DNA from: UBA1429 sp964482225
Lineage (GTDB): Bacteria; Chloroflexota; Anaerolineae; UBA1429
DNA length: 64,000 bases
NCBI GenBank assembly: GCA_964482225.1
Contig: CAYZWT010000002.1
Span: 113,203 to 177,202, forward strand
Reading direction: 5' to 3'
The translations under genes were made by a program, and so were the position numbers. Below the pieces are notes generated by a model. That model did no database searches. It was not told the origin of the DNA and saw nothing but the letters and a program-made list of their open reading frames with translations. Below are positions 1 through 8,617 of this stretch, piece after piece. The number at the start of each line of letters is the position of its first letter. The stretch's first letter is position 1.

Positions 1-119
1 CGGGCGCCAGGCCCAGCAACCGCGCGCAGGCCGCCAGTCGTCCTGGATGGGTCTGGGTATAGCAGAGCCCGGGGTAGGGCAGCTCGTCATAACTGATGGG
101 AGGGGCGCTGATAGGCATG
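1..119 (-). CDS. Class I SAM methyltransferase, N-terminal fragment (runs off window)
   Basis: The first 39 codons of a minus-strand gene are visible, starting from an ATG at 117-119 and running off the left edge. The readable start contains SYDELPYPGL followed by YTQTHPGRLA. This is the characteristic opening of the bacterial methyltransferase family that carries a methyltransferase regulatory domain, whose members usually begin with a YDEVPYPS...QTHPDRLA pattern. The SAM-binding domain would lie outside the window, so the assignment rests only on this N-terminal signature. The gene reads in the same direction as the S1 gene upstream of it, with a hairpin between them. Confidence 0.6.
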
Positions 120-183
120 GTCCGAATCCTTTGGCAGCGTTTGAGAGTCATTGTAACGCCGCACGCGCCGCAGCGCCAGCGAA

Positions 184-212
184 CGCCCCGAGATGGTGTG
201 TATCTCGGGGCG
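184..212 (-). terminator. Hairpin after the S1-domain gene
   Basis: An 11-bp perfect stem (CGCCCCGAGAT at 184-194 pairing with 202-212) with a 7-nt loop lies about 30 bp beyond the stop of the S1-domain gene on the minus strand. There is no long U-run after the stem, so termination is probable but not certain. Confidence 0.6.
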
Positions 213-241
213 TAGAGCGTCAGGCTGGCGGGCAAACCGGC

Positions 242-1387
242 CTAGCCGTAAAGGAACTCGGTTGGCTCGGCCTCGTCATCCGTGTCCAGGCGCAAGGGAG
301 CGCTCTGGGCCAATTGCAGCGAGATGCGGCGCCGCTCTGCATCGATCTCGAGGATGCGCACATCAATGGTCGCGCCACGGCTCAGGTCTATTGCTTCGCG
401 GGCCTCGGGCGAGATCTCGCTATTGTGCAAGAGCCCCTCAATCCCTCGTCCCACATCCACAAAGAGGCCAAAGTCCACTTCATTCGTGATGGTACCCTGG
501 ATCACGTCGCCCTCGTGCACCTCACCTATGGTCTCGTCCCACGGGTCGGGCAGGGCGCGCTTGCGGCTCAGGCCAATCCGCTCGCGCTCGGGATCCACGT
601 TCAGCACCTCGACCTCGACCTCCTGGCCGACCTCTAGCACGTCGCGAGGATGGTTCACGTGTTGCCAATCCAGCTCCGAGATGTGGATCAGCCCGTCAAT
701 GCCGCCCAGATCTACAAAGGCGCCAAAGTCCACAATGTTGCGGACCACACCTGTGCGCCGTGCGCCGGGCTGCAACTCGGTCAAGAGCTCTGACCGGCGG
801 CGACGGTCTGCGGCGCGCTTGGACAGCACCAAGCGCCGGCGGCGCGGGTCCACGTCCAGCACAACCAGCGTGAGGACCTCACCGGTCAACTCCTCTTTGG
901 TATCGGCCATGTTGCCGGCGCGCAACCTGGAGGGCAAGGACGTCAGATGTGAGTTGGGCACAAAGCCTCGTAGCCGCCCGAACTCGACCAAGATGCCGCC
1001 CGAGTTGCTGCCGACGACCGCGCACTGGATCTCCTCGCCGCTTTCCAAGAGCGTCTGGGCGCGAATCCAGTCCTCCTGCTGTAGTCCGTTGCTCAGAGAG
1101 ACCAGGACGCCTCCCTCGTCTGAATCAGGGCGGATGACCACGACAGGGATACTATCGCCCACCTGAAGCCGCGCCACATAGTCACGATCCACCCTGCGCA
1201 GGTCCGATGAAGGCACGATGCCGTCGCGCTTGGTGCCCAGGTCAACGAGAATGTCGTTCTCATCGATCTCCATGATGACTGCCTGGAACACGTCTCCACG
1301 TCGGGGGCTCTTGTAGTCATATTGTCCCTCGAGCAGGTCCATAAAGGCCTGATCCTGCGCCCCTTGACTCCTTGTCTGTTCACTCAC
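242..1387 (-). CDS. S1 RNA-binding domain protein (ribosomal protein S1-like, four S1 domains)
   Basis: Four consecutive S1/OB-fold repeats are visible at roughly residues 30-105, 115-195, 210-280 and 295-365. Repeats 3 and 4 are the most canonical (VDFGAFVDLGGIDGLIHISE and VDFGLFVDVG). Proteins of this type bind single-stranded mRNA, normally at the ribosome; 381 residues with four repeats matches short S1 forms outside the proteobacteria, which have six. I placed the start at the GTG at 1385-1387 because an AGGAGG at 1399-1404 lies 11 nt upstream. The longer in-frame GTG at 1397-1399 overlaps that Shine-Dalgarno and is unlikely. A good minus-strand promoter lies at 1523-1550, giving a leader of about 130 nt. 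Whether this is the main S1 of the cell or a paralogue cannot be told from the window. Confidence 0.9.
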   Translation of the reverse strand: MSEQTRSQGAQDQAFMDLLEGQYDYKSPRRGDVFQAVIMEIDENDILVDLGTKRDGIVPSSDLRRVDRDYVARLQVGDSIPVVVIRPDSDEGGVLVSLSNGLQQEDWIRAQTLLESGEEIQCAVVGSNSGGILVEFGRLRGFVPNSHLTSLPSRLRAGNMADTKEELTGEVLTLVVLDVDPRRRRLVLSKRAADRRRRSELLTELQPGARRTGVVRNIVDFGAFVDLGGIDGLIHISELDWQHVNHPRDVLEVGQEVEVEVLNVDPERERIGLSRKRALPDPWDETIGEVHEGDVIQGTITNEVDFGLFVDVGRGIEGLLHNSEISPEAREAIDLSRGATIDVRILEIDAERRRISLQLAQSAPLRLDTDDEAEPTEFLYG

Positions 1388-1720
1388 TATGATATGCACC
1401 TCCTAATGTGCTTGGTGCTCGGGCCCTTGCGGGGGCGCCAAGGCACCTGCTGATCGAGCAGGGACGAGGCGAGCCCGCGCAAGGGCCATCCGCGCCTGCT
1501 GCGTTAACGATCAAGTAAGCATATTATAGCACAAGGGGTTGCCCAGGCAAAATGGTCTTGGCATATGAAAACATACAAGAAGGACATATATGGAATAATA
1601 GCGCTATGAGATCGCGTCCATACAACGCTCAAGCAGAACGCTTGCCTCCTCTGGGTGATGATGGTATGCTCGTCCTGCAGACGGTGACCCACCCTGCGCA
1701 ATCTCATCACAGGAGGCAGT
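1388..1720. other. Divergent intergenic region
   Basis: This 333-bp stretch separates the minus-strand S1 gene from the plus-strand gene at 1721. It holds the S1 promoter (1523-1550), a GC-rich S1 leader, and an AT-richer part from about 1515 to 1600. Short open frames here overlap the promoter and look non-coding. I could not assign a convincing promoter for the plus-strand gene. Confidence 0.5.
1523..1550 (-). promoter_or_regulatory. Sigma70-type promoter of the S1-domain gene
   Basis: On the minus strand, TTGCCT (1545-1550) lies 16 nt before a perfect TATAAT (1523-1528). The predicted start of transcription is near 1516, giving a leader of about 130 nt that contains the AGGAGG used by the S1 gene. 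Confidence 0.6.
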
Positions 1721-2407
1721 GTGACACAGACTGAGAATCGCTGGTTTCCCCCCTCGCCCCACCGCGAGCGGGTGGAGGAGGCCATCGCCCAGGGCGTGGC
1801 CCATATTGTCGAACGCGGGCACAATGTGGCCCCGTTACTGGTCTTTGAGGATGGCGGCGCCATCGATCTCCCCCGTGTGCGCTATCAGATGACGAGGCGC
1901 GGCATGGCGCTGGCCGCAGGCGATGGGCCCGCTGCCAAGGGGGCCACCCACTTTGGCGATGTGTGCGGCTCGGTAGATGAGATCAAGGGGCGGGTGGCCG
2001 AGGCCGCACGCCTGGAAGAGCTGGATGCGGCCTATATCCAAGCCCTGATCGAGGATATCGGCTACATGCTCGGGCGCATGTCCCGGCGCAGCGAGCAGTA
2101 TCGCGCCTTTCTCGGCGACGTGCGCGCCATCGTGGACGAGATGCTGGCCACTCCGCCGCCTGATAGCGTGTCTGCGGAGGCGCGGACTGCGGCCTTTGCC
2201 GAGAGCCTGGCCGGAGATGGCGACCTGAGCGACCAGGGGCGCGAGACGATCTATGCTGCCGCCGAACACGTGCGCGATCTTGCCAATGACCTGGAGGGCT
2301 ATCTGGGCGCGGGCAAAGAGGCCGCCATGCGCATCGGCAAACTCTATGCCGACATCCAGGGAGGCCGCGTTTGGCAAGAGCAGCCCGGGGGAGGCGAGGC
2401 CCGCTAG
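1721..2407 (+). CDS. Hypothetical protein, predicted mostly helical, 228 aa
   Basis: I do not recognise this family. The GTG start at 1721 is supported by an AGGAGG at 1711-1716 four bases upstream. The protein is acidic, lacks a signal peptide and membrane segments, and looks mainly alpha-helical in its middle and C-terminal parts (runs such as AAEHVRDLANDLEGYLGAGKEAAMRIGKL, quoted here only in part as RDLANDLEGYL). The N-terminal 70 residues are richer in short beta-like segments. It is a single-gene unit facing the convergent glycosidase-like gene, with a short GC hairpin at 2398-2415 between them. Base composition matches the neighbours, so it is probably a real cytoplasmic protein of unknown role. 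Confidence 0.7.
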   Translation: MTQTENRWFPPSPHRERVEEAIAQGVAHIVERGHNVAPLLVFEDGGAIDLPRVRYQMTRRGMALAAGDGPAAKGATHFGDVCGSVDEIKGRVAEAARLEELDAAYIQALIEDIGYMLGRMSRRSEQYRAFLGDVRAIVDEMLATPPPDSVSAEARTAAFAESLAGDGDLSDQGRETIYAAAEHVRDLANDLEGYLGAGKEAAMRIGKLYADIQGGRVWQEQPGGGEAR

Positions 2408-2435
2408 CGCGGGCCTGTGGCGCGCGGCCCGCGGC

Positions 2436-3530
2436 CTAGCTCCCCGGCGCGCCCGTGATCTCGGCCACGCGCCGGAAGAACGCCTGCTTGAAGGGCGTGT
2501 TGATTGTCCAGTTCACCGGCGGCGTCTGAAAGCCGGTCAGCTCGTCCCAGGGGGCGTCGTCGCGATAGCGGGGCCGCGAGGTATAGTCCTCCCACGGGTC
2601 GTTGCCCTGGCCGCGCCAACCCTGGTCGTAATAGCCCCAGGAGACGCCCTTGCGCCAAGAGACTTCGAGATTGGGCGTGGCGGGCGAGTCCTCGTTGATG
2701 ACGATGGGCTTGGGCGCGATGCGATAGGCGGGCATGCCCTGCACCACATCTATGGCGGACTCTAGCTCTGCCGGGCGCAGGCCATTGCCGTGTAGCAGGA
2801 CATAATCGTCGGCGCGCACCAACGCGGCGGGGGGCATGCCGCGGCCGGTGGCCACCTCAGCGCCGCCGCCGCTGGTGGAGTAGAGCAACTCGGGGTAGTG
2901 GGTGCGCAGTGCGGCGATCATCTCGGGCTGCCGCTCGGGGCGAAAGATGTCATAAGGCGTGTGATCCACCACGACATCTATCTCGTTGGCGATCTCGATC
3001 AGGATATTGCGGCGGCCCGTGCCCATCAGGAACTCACAGGTCTCGTGGGCGGCGCGCCAGATGGCCGCTTCGTCCTCCATGCGACGCAGCATCATCCAGT
3101 AGAACATGCCCACGATGACGACCATGCCCAGCTCGTCGGCGCGGGCCAGAATACGCTCCAACCGGGCGGCATAGGCGGGTTTGAGAGCGCCCTGGGGTGT
3201 GTAGCCGTTGTTGTCATAGCCGTGATAGATCTCGGGGACGTACAGGGGTCCGCCGCCCTGCAGATTGACGGTGAAGGCCAGGATGCCGTGGGCCGCCCAG
3301 GTGGGCAGCGCGTCGCAGAACTCGGCGACGTTGCGCTCGGGATCCCACTCGCCTGTGTCGGGATAGGCCCAGTGGCGGCGCGTCTCGGGGTTGGCATCAT
3401 CATAGAGGGCCTGCACGGCGCGCACGTTAAAGAGCATCCCTTCGATGCGGCGCCCCTCGAACACTCGCCCCGCATAGGTCGGACGGCCGTTGATGTGAAA
3501 ATCGGCGCCGTGGATCGTGATCTCGGTCAT
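2436..3530 (-). CDS. Cellulase-like TIM-barrel glycoside hydrolase candidate
   Basis: The 364-residue protein has no signal peptide. It reads as a (beta/alpha)8 barrel of clan GH-A type: Asn182-Glu183 in IEIANEID fits the acid/base of strand 4, and Glu280 in VINEDSP fits the nucleophile of strand 7. Between them lie barrel-type segments such as GMVVIVGMFYW and a Tyr/Trp-rich region (VSWGYYDQGW) likely to line a sugar site. No secretion signal suggests a cytoplasmic or noncanonically located glycosidase, or a binding protein derived from one. Substrate cannot be read from sequence. The gene stands alone with a minus orientation; the next gene on the other side (3858) is a divergently transcribed sugar-acid dehydratase homologue, consistent with carbohydrate use. 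Confidence 0.6.
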   Translation of the reverse strand: MTEITIHGADFHINGRPTYAGRVFEGRRIEGMLFNVRAVQALYDDANPETRRHWAYPDTGEWDPERNVAEFCDALPTWAAHGILAFTVNLQGGGPLYVPEIYHGYDNNGYTPQGALKPAYAARLERILARADELGMVVIVGMFYWMMLRRMEDEAAIWRAAHETCEFLMGTGRRNILIEIANEIDVVVDHTPYDIFRPERQPEMIAALRTHYPELLYSTSGGGAEVATGRGMPPAALVRADDYVLLHGNGLRPAELESAIDVVQGMPAYRIAPKPIVINEDSPATPNLEVSWRKGVSWGYYDQGWRGQGNDPWEDYTSRPRYRDDAPWDELTGFQTPPVNWTINTPFKQAFFRRVAEITGAPGS

Positions 3531-3857
3531 GGTAGGGCCTCGCCTTTCTGCATGAGTAGCTGTTCTGCTGCCATTATACTCTGATGGAGGCTGGCCGCCA
3601 GCAACGCTGCAAGGGCCAGCGCATGTGGCTCTGTCTACGCTCCCCTATGCCACTGCCCAACGCCATCCCGGGTTGACGCAGCCCGCGTTGGCGCTACAAT
3701 CTGACTGTCGCGAATAGGAGGGCGAGGAGTTGCCCTCTGGCACTATTGACGAATGCATCCTGGGCGGAGATACGCGGACCGCTTGCCTGCCGGCCCGCGC
3801 TTGACCGCTTGTTGACGGGTCGAGGCCGACCATATCCCATCTTGCGGAGGAGGAGCG
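3531..3857. other. Divergent intergenic region with a plus-strand promoter
   Basis: This 327-bp region between the glycosidase-like gene and the dehydratase-like gene contains the promoter at 3673-3700 and the ribosome binding site of the downstream gene. I see no small gene or RNA in it. Confidence 0.5.
3673..3700 (+). promoter_or_regulatory. Sigma70-type promoter of the enolase-superfamily gene
   Basis: TTGACG (3673-3678), a 16-nt spacer and TACAAT (3695-3700) point toward the gene at 3858, leaving a leader of about 150 nt. The element TTGACGCAGC is repeated at the promoter at 5160. Confidence 0.6.
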
Positions 3858-5033
3858 ATGCGTATCGTAGCAGCGGACATCTATGACGTGGACCTGCACC
3901 CTTGGAAGCCGCCCGTGATCCTGCGATTGACCACCGACGAAGGCATCTATGGCTTGGGCGAGTTCGCCCTCTGCTATGGCACAGGCCGGCGGGCCGCTCT
4001 GGGCATGTTGCACGACATGGTGGAGCGCTTTGTGATCGGCGCCGATCCGCTGCGCGTCGAGGAGATGTGGAAGACCCTGTTCTTTCGCACCTTTTGGGGG
4101 CAGGGGGGCGGGCCGGTGGTCTATGGCGGCATCAGCACCATAGACCAGGCGCTGTGGGATATCAAGGGCAAGGCCTATGGCGCGCCCATCTATGAGCTGC
4201 TGGGCGGCAGGGTACACGATAGCCTGCGGGTCTACTGCAACGGCTGGTTGGGCGATGAGTATGCCCCGGCGAACAATGCCCCCATCGAGACGCCCGAAGA
4301 CTATGCCGAGCGCGTTGCAGAGGTGGCTGCTATGGGTTATGACGCCCTCAAGTTCGACCCGTTCGCCGCGCCGCGCGGCAGCGGCTGGAAGCCCCGCCAA
4401 CGCCTGCTGGAGCCCGAGCGGGCCGATCTGGCCTATGAGCGGGTCAAGGCCGTGCGCGAGGCCGTGGGGCCCAACGTGGATGTGCTGGTGGAAGTACACG
4501 GCTACCTGGGGGTCTCCGATGCCATCGCCTGGGGGCGCCGCATCGTCGAGCTGAACCCGTTCTTTTACGAAGAGCCGGTGGATGCTATGAATGTCGAGTG
4601 CATGGCCAGGGTGGCGCGCGAGGTCCCCATCCCTCTTGCGGCGGGCGAGCGCCTGTATACCCGCTACGGTTTCCGCGAGTATATCGAGCGGCAGGCCATA
4701 GACATCCTGCAGCCCGACGTGGGGCTGGCCGGGGGGATCACCGAGCTGAAAAAGATCGCCGCCTATGCCGAGACCTATGATCTGTACGTGCAGCCGCACA
4801 ATTGCCACGGCCCCGTGGCCACCGCCGCCGCCGTTCAAGTGGATGCCTGCATCAGCAACTTTATCATCCAGGAGATGATCCCTTGCCGGTCGGCCATGAC
4901 GTACGAGCTGGTGAACGAGCCGCTGGAGCCGCAGATTCGCAACGGCTACTTGCCTGTGCCGACCGCGCCCGGCCTGGGGGTGACCCTTAACGAGGCCTAT
5001 GTGGCCGATTGCCCCGTGGTGCACCTTAGCTGA
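3858..5033 (+). CDS. Mandelate racemase/muconate lactonizing enzyme family protein (sugar-acid dehydratase-like)
   Basis: This 391-residue protein belongs to the enolase superfamily, which abstracts a proton alpha to a carboxylate using a Mg2+ site. The N-terminal cap (GIYGLGEFALCYG) is followed by the barrel. The three metal-ligand strands are visible as DVLVEVHG, FFYEEPV and LAAGERLY. A later PHNCHGP supplies the histidine typical of the galactonate/mandelate subgroup. A GALDH-type dehydratase acting on an aldonic acid is the most likely role, but the exact acid sugar cannot be deduced. GGAGGAGGAG just before the ATG is a strong ribosome binding site. The gene stands alone behind its own promoter. 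A second, more distant family member lies at 36584-37705. Confidence 0.85.
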   Translation: MRIVAADIYDVDLHPWKPPVILRLTTDEGIYGLGEFALCYGTGRRAALGMLHDMVERFVIGADPLRVEEMWKTLFFRTFWGQGGGPVVYGGISTIDQALWDIKGKAYGAPIYELLGGRVHDSLRVYCNGWLGDEYAPANNAPIETPEDYAERVAEVAAMGYDALKFDPFAAPRGSGWKPRQRLLEPERADLAYERVKAVREAVGPNVDVLVEVHGYLGVSDAIAWGRRIVELNPFFYEEPVDAMNVECMARVAREVPIPLAAGERLYTRYGFREYIERQAIDILQPDVGLAGGITELKKIAAYAETYDLYVQPHNCHGPVATAAAVQVDACISNFIIQEMIPCRSAMTYELVNEPLEPQIRNGYLPVPTAPGLGVTLNEAYVADCPVVHLS

Positions 5034-5159
5034 GGCGGCCTTTGGAGCGCTGTTGCCCAGATCGGAAGCCCAGGAGGCTATGTGCGTTTATGCAACGTGT
5101 AGGAAAGTAAGCTAGAGAGCCAGGTACGTCAGAACAGGAAACGAACCCAGTACGCTGGC

Positions 5160-5188
5160 TTGACGCAGCGCCGGGTAAGTGGTATCAT
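5160..5188 (+). promoter_or_regulatory. Promoter of the polysaccharide operon
   Basis: TTGACG (5160-5165), a 17-nt spacer and TATCAT (5183-5188) give a near-consensus promoter about 60 bp before the ATG at 5251. It probably drives the overlapping genes from 5251 to 12227. Confidence 0.65.
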
Positions 5189-5250
5189 GCGCGGGTTGTC
5201 TTTTGGGGGAGCGGTTGCGCGGGCTGGCAAGGCAAGGACGGCGAGACGAG

Positions 5251-6594
5251 ATGACATATACAGATAGCGGCGGGGCGGGCCATTGGCAGGCGCTGCGCGA
5301 ACGCATTGATGCGCGCACGGCGCGGATCGCCGTGATGGGCCTCGGCTACGTGGGACTGCCGTTGGCGTTGGCCCTGGCCGAGGCGGGTTTTGCCGTCACC
5401 GGCGTTGACCCTGATGTGGCCAAGTGCGACGCCGTCAACCGGGGTGAGAGCTATGTCGGCGACGTGCCGGGGGCGTGCGTGGCAGCCCAGGTGGCAGCCG
5501 GGCGCCTGCTGGCCGATCCGACGCCTGCGCCCTTGGCCCAGGCCGACGTGGTCATCATCTGCGTCCCGACGCCCCTCAGCAAGGGCAAAGACCCCGACAT
5601 TTCGTACATCGTCAAGGCGGCGGACGGCCTCAGCGGCGCCATGCACGCGGGCATGCTGGTCGTGCTAGAGAGCACGACCTACCCAGGCACCACAGAAGAG
5701 ATCCTGCTGCCCCGGGTCGGGCAGAACGGCTTTGCCGTGGGGCAGGATGTCTTTGTGGCCTTTTCGCCCGAGCGCGTGGATCCGGGCAACAAGACGTACA
5801 CGATCCGCAACACACCCAAAGTGGTGGGCGGCGTCACGCCGGCCTGCCTCGATCTGGCCCTGGCCCTCTATGCCGCCATCGTTGAGCGTACGGTGCCCGT
5901 CTCCAGCCCAGCGACCGCCGAGATGGTCAAGATCCTGGAGAACACCTATCGCGCCATCAACATCGGGCTGGTCAACGAGATGGCACAGATCTGCCACCGC
6001 ATTGGGCTGGATATCTGGGAGGTGATCGCCGCTGCCAGCACCAAGCCCTTTGGCTATGCGCCTTTCTATCCGGGGCCGGGCCTGGGCGGCCACTGCATCC
6101 CCATTGACCCGCTGTACCTCACCTGGAAGATGCGCGCCCTGAGCGTGCAGACGCGCTTTATCGAGCTGGCCGACGTTGTCAACGCCGAGATGCCGCGCTA
6201 TGTGGTACAGCGGGTGCAGGATGCTCTGAACGATGACGCCAAGCCGCTGCGCGGTAGCCGCATCCTGGTGCTGGGCGTGACGTACAAGCCCGACGTGGCC
6301 GATCTGCGCGAGAGCCCTGCGCTCACAGTGATGGACCTGCTGCTGGAGCGGGGCGCACTGGTGAGCTACCACGATCCCTACATAGAGCGCCTCGCGCTGC
6401 CGGAAGCAGGCGTCCTGGCGGGCGTGGCGCTGACCGACGAGGCCCTCGCGGCGGCGGATTGTGTCCTGATCCATACGGCCCACGCGGGCTATGATTGGGC
6501 GCGCGTGGCAGCGCACGCCCGAACGATCTTTGACACGCGCAACGCCATAGAAACCGCCACGTATGATGGAAGCGCGCGACTCTACCGGCTCTGA
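5251..6594 (+). CDS. Nucleotide sugar dehydrogenase (UDP-glucose / UDP-GlcNAc 6-dehydrogenase family)
   Basis: The enzyme oxidises C6 of a nucleotide sugar to a carboxylate using NAD, supplying uronic acid units for surface polysaccharide. Visible parts are the N-terminal Rossmann motif GLGYVGLPLA (about residues 31-40), the middle domain with GVTPACLDLA, the catalytic cysteine Cys282 in GLGGHCIPIDP, and the C-terminal nucleotide-binding domain beginning GVTYKPDVADLRESPA. Length (447 aa) is normal. The FSPERVDPGN motif and the GGHCIPIDP loop resemble the WecC/WbpA branch (UDP-N-acetylhexosamine) more than UDP-glucose enzymes, but this is a soft call. I chose the ATG at 5251; a longer GTG start at 5179 would overlap the promoter -10. 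The last 32 bp overlap the acyltransferase gene. Confidence 0.9.
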   Translation: MTYTDSGGAGHWQALRERIDARTARIAVMGLGYVGLPLALALAEAGFAVTGVDPDVAKCDAVNRGESYVGDVPGACVAAQVAAGRLLADPTPAPLAQADVVIICVPTPLSKGKDPDISYIVKAADGLSGAMHAGMLVVLESTTYPGTTEEILLPRVGQNGFAVGQDVFVAFSPERVDPGNKTYTIRNTPKVVGGVTPACLDLALALYAAIVERTVPVSSPATAEMVKILENTYRAINIGLVNEMAQICHRIGLDIWEVIAAASTKPFGYAPFYPGPGLGGHCIPIDPLYLTWKMRALSVQTRFIELADVVNAEMPRYVVQRVQDALNDDAKPLRGSRILVLGVTYKPDVADLRESPALTVMDLLLERGALVSYHDPYIERLALPEAGVLAGVALTDEALAAADCVLIHTAHAGYDWARVAAHARTIFDTRNAIETATYDGSARLYRL

Positions 6595-7336
6595 GGCCGC
6601 CCGTATCACGGGGGGCGTAGGGCTCTATCTGCGACGCCAGGCCGATGGCCTGACACGCTACATGCTGGAGCAGACGGCGCAGACCCTGTTCGGCTGGGCG
6701 CCCACTCTGGTGGGCATCGCGCTGCGGGCCGTGGCCTATCGCGCCATTATGCGCATGGAAGGCAGCGTTGCCATTGAACGGGGGGTGCGCCTGCGCTTTG
6801 CCAGCCACATCCGGCTGGGGCGGGGCGTGTATCTCGACGAAGGCGTCTACATCCACGCCTGCCCGCAAGGGGTGCGCATCGGCGCGGGCAGTCTGGTGAT
6901 GCACGGCAGCATACTGCACACGTACAACTTTCGCGACCTGCCCCATGCGTTCATCCATATCGGGCGCGATAGCCTGATTGGCGAGTACAATGTGATCCGG
7001 GGACAGGGCGGTGTGACCATCGGCGACCGGGTGTACACCTCGCCCCTGGTGCAGATCATGGCCGTCAATCACGTGTTTGACGATCCGGCGCGCCCGTTTG
7101 TGGCCCAGGGCCTCACCGCCGAGGGGATCGTGATCGAGGATGACGTCTGGATCGGCTCCGGCGCGGTGATCACCGATGGCGTACGCATCGGGCAAGGGGC
7201 AGTGGTTGCGGCAGGGGCCGTTGTCACCCAGGACGTGCCGCCTCATACGCTGGTGGGCGGCGTGCCCGCCCGCGCGCTGCGCCAGATCGACGGCAGCGAC
7301 CATGTGCGGGGCAAGCAGGTGTATCTGAATCAGTAG
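6563..7336 (+). CDS. Hexapeptide-repeat acyltransferase
   Basis: The protein (257 aa) has a helical N-terminal third of about 65 residues. A left-handed beta-helix follows, made of hexapeptide repeats such as IRLGRG, VRIGAG, VTIGDR, IVIEDD and VRIGQG. The C-terminal VGGVPARALR ending is typical of O-acetyltransferases of the WbbJ/NodL type. The family transfers acetyl or other acyl groups from CoA to sugars; His in MAVNHVFDD is the likely catalytic base. It overlaps the dehydrogenase gene by 32 bp and is followed closely by a glycosyltransferase, so decoration of an exopolysaccharide or lipid-linked glycan is the expected role. Confidence 0.8.
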   Translation: MMEARDSTGSEAARITGGVGLYLRRQADGLTRYMLEQTAQTLFGWAPTLVGIALRAVAYRAIMRMEGSVAIERGVRLRFASHIRLGRGVYLDEGVYIHACPQGVRIGAGSLVMHGSILHTYNFRDLPHAFIHIGRDSLIGEYNVIRGQGGVTIGDRVYTSPLVQIMAVNHVFDDPARPFVAQGLTAEGIVIEDDVWIGSGAVITDGVRIGQGAVVAAGAVVTQDVPPHTLVGGVPARALRQIDGSDHVRGKQVYLNQ

Positions 7337-7366
7337 TGTGCGCAGGCCGCGCGCCGAGGAGCGAAC

Positions 7367-8617
7367 ATGGCCACGATGGAACGCGTTATACAGCGAGGCG
7401 CCGATACGGCGGCCCGGCACCTGCTCTCGGTGGTGATCCCCGCCCTGGACGAAGAGGACGGCATCGCCGCCATCATCGAGCGGGTGCTGGCTGTGGCCCC
7501 GGCCTTGGCCGAAATGGGCGTGGGGCTGGAGCTTGTGGTAGTGGACGATGGATCGAGCGATGGCACGTGCGACGTGGTGGCCCGCTATGCTGCCGCCCGT
7601 CTGGTGCGCCACGGCTGCAATCGTGGCTACGGGGCCGCCCTCAAGACCGGCTTTGCCGCCGCCCAGGGCGATTGGCTGGCCTTTTTGGATGCCGATGGCA
7701 CCTATCCCCCCGAGCACTTTCCGACCCTATGCCGTGCGTTGGAGGAGGGCGACGGGGCAGATCTCGTGGTAGGCTCGCGGCGCTCGGGGGCGGCTAGCGA
7801 GATGCCGTTCATGCGTCGGGTGGGCAATCTGCTTTGGTCCAGCATGGTCACCCTGCTGGGGAACCGCCGCGTGGTGGACCCCGCCAGCGGGATGCGCGTC
7901 TTTCGTCGAGAGGCCCTGGAGCGGCTCTATCCCCTGCCCGATGGCCTCAACTTTACGCCGGTGATGAGCACACGGGCCATCCACGAGGGCGTGCGCCTGA
8001 GTGAGATCCCGATCCCCTACCAGGAGCGCCAGGGGCGCTCCAAGCTTAGGGTGGTACAGGATGGCATGCGCTTTTTGCGCACCATCGTCTGGACCGTCAT
8101 GGCCTACAATCCTGCGCGCTTGTTTGGAGGGCTGGGCTTTGGCCTGTTCATCGTGGGCGCCCTGATCGGCCTGATCCTGGTGGCGTTGCGTCTGGCGGGC
8201 GTCACGACCTTGGGGCCCCTGGGTGTGGCGGGCGCATACCTGGCTGCTCTTGGCCTCGTGGTTGGCTTTGATCTCTTTGCCCTGGGGGCCACGTTCAACT
8301 ATCTGGTGGCCCTTTTTCACACGCGCCCGGTGCAACGTGGGCTCTTTGGCAAGCCGATCTTTGACCCGCCCCTCGATCGCCAGTTCTGGTGGATGGGGCT
8401 GCTGGCGGGGGTGGGCGGCCTGGGGTTGGGGCTCATGAGCCTGATCCTGGGGGCCAACGGCTGGCCCATCGAGCGCCTCTGGTTCTATCTGTTGGCGGGC
8501 ACGATGTTGCTGATCCTGGGCATGCACCTGCTGATCTTTTGGGTCATCATGCGCGTGCTGGAGGAGCTGAGCCAGCGCGGAGAGTTGACGCGCGCCGATC
8601 TCGAGTGTGGTCCATGA
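7367..8617 (+). CDS. Family 2 glycosyltransferase with C-terminal membrane domain
   Basis: An N-terminal GT-A domain shows the start LSVVIPALDEEDGI, the nucleotide-binding VVDDGSSDGT, and the DxD metal motif in AFLDADGTYPPEHF. This is the dolichyl-phosphate mannose synthase-like pattern. A conserved QERQGRSKL segment follows. The C-terminal 170 residues hold about four hydrophobic segments (for example LFIVGALIGLILVAL and AGTMLLILGMHLLIF). Such enzymes usually move a sugar from a nucleotide donor to polyprenyl phosphate on the inner membrane face. A GAGGAG lies five bases before the ATG. Its stop overlaps the next start (ATGA), indicating translational coupling. Confidence 0.85.
   Translation: MATMERVIQRGADTAARHLLSVVIPALDEEDGIAAIIERVLAVAPALAEMGVGLELVVVDDGSSDGTCDVVARYAAARLVRHGCNRGYGAALKTGFAAAQGDWLAFLDADGTYPPEHFPTLCRALEEGDGADLVVGSRRSGAASEMPFMRRVGNLLWSSMVTLLGNRRVVDPASGMRVFRREALERLYPLPDGLNFTPVMSTRAIHEGVRLSEIPIPYQERQGRSKLRVVQDGMRFLRTIVWTVMAYNPARLFGGLGFGLFIVGALIGLILVALRLAGVTTLGPLGVAGAYLAALGLVVGFDLFALGATFNYLVALFHTRPVQRGLFGKPIFDPPLDRQFWWMGLLAGVGGLGLGLMSLILGANGWPIERLWFYLLAGTMLLILGMHLLIFWVIMRVLEELSQRGELTRADLECGP

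Noticed and set aside
3645..5024. A 459-codon open frame antisense to the enolase-superfamily gene
   Set aside because: The plus-strand gene has complete family motifs, a promoter and a ribosome binding site. The antisense frame has none, and long antisense frames are common in high-GC coding DNA.
5053..5068. A 10-bp match to an Illumina adapter start (AGATCGGAAG)
   Set aside because: Only 10 bases match and the sequence then departs, so chance is enough to explain it.
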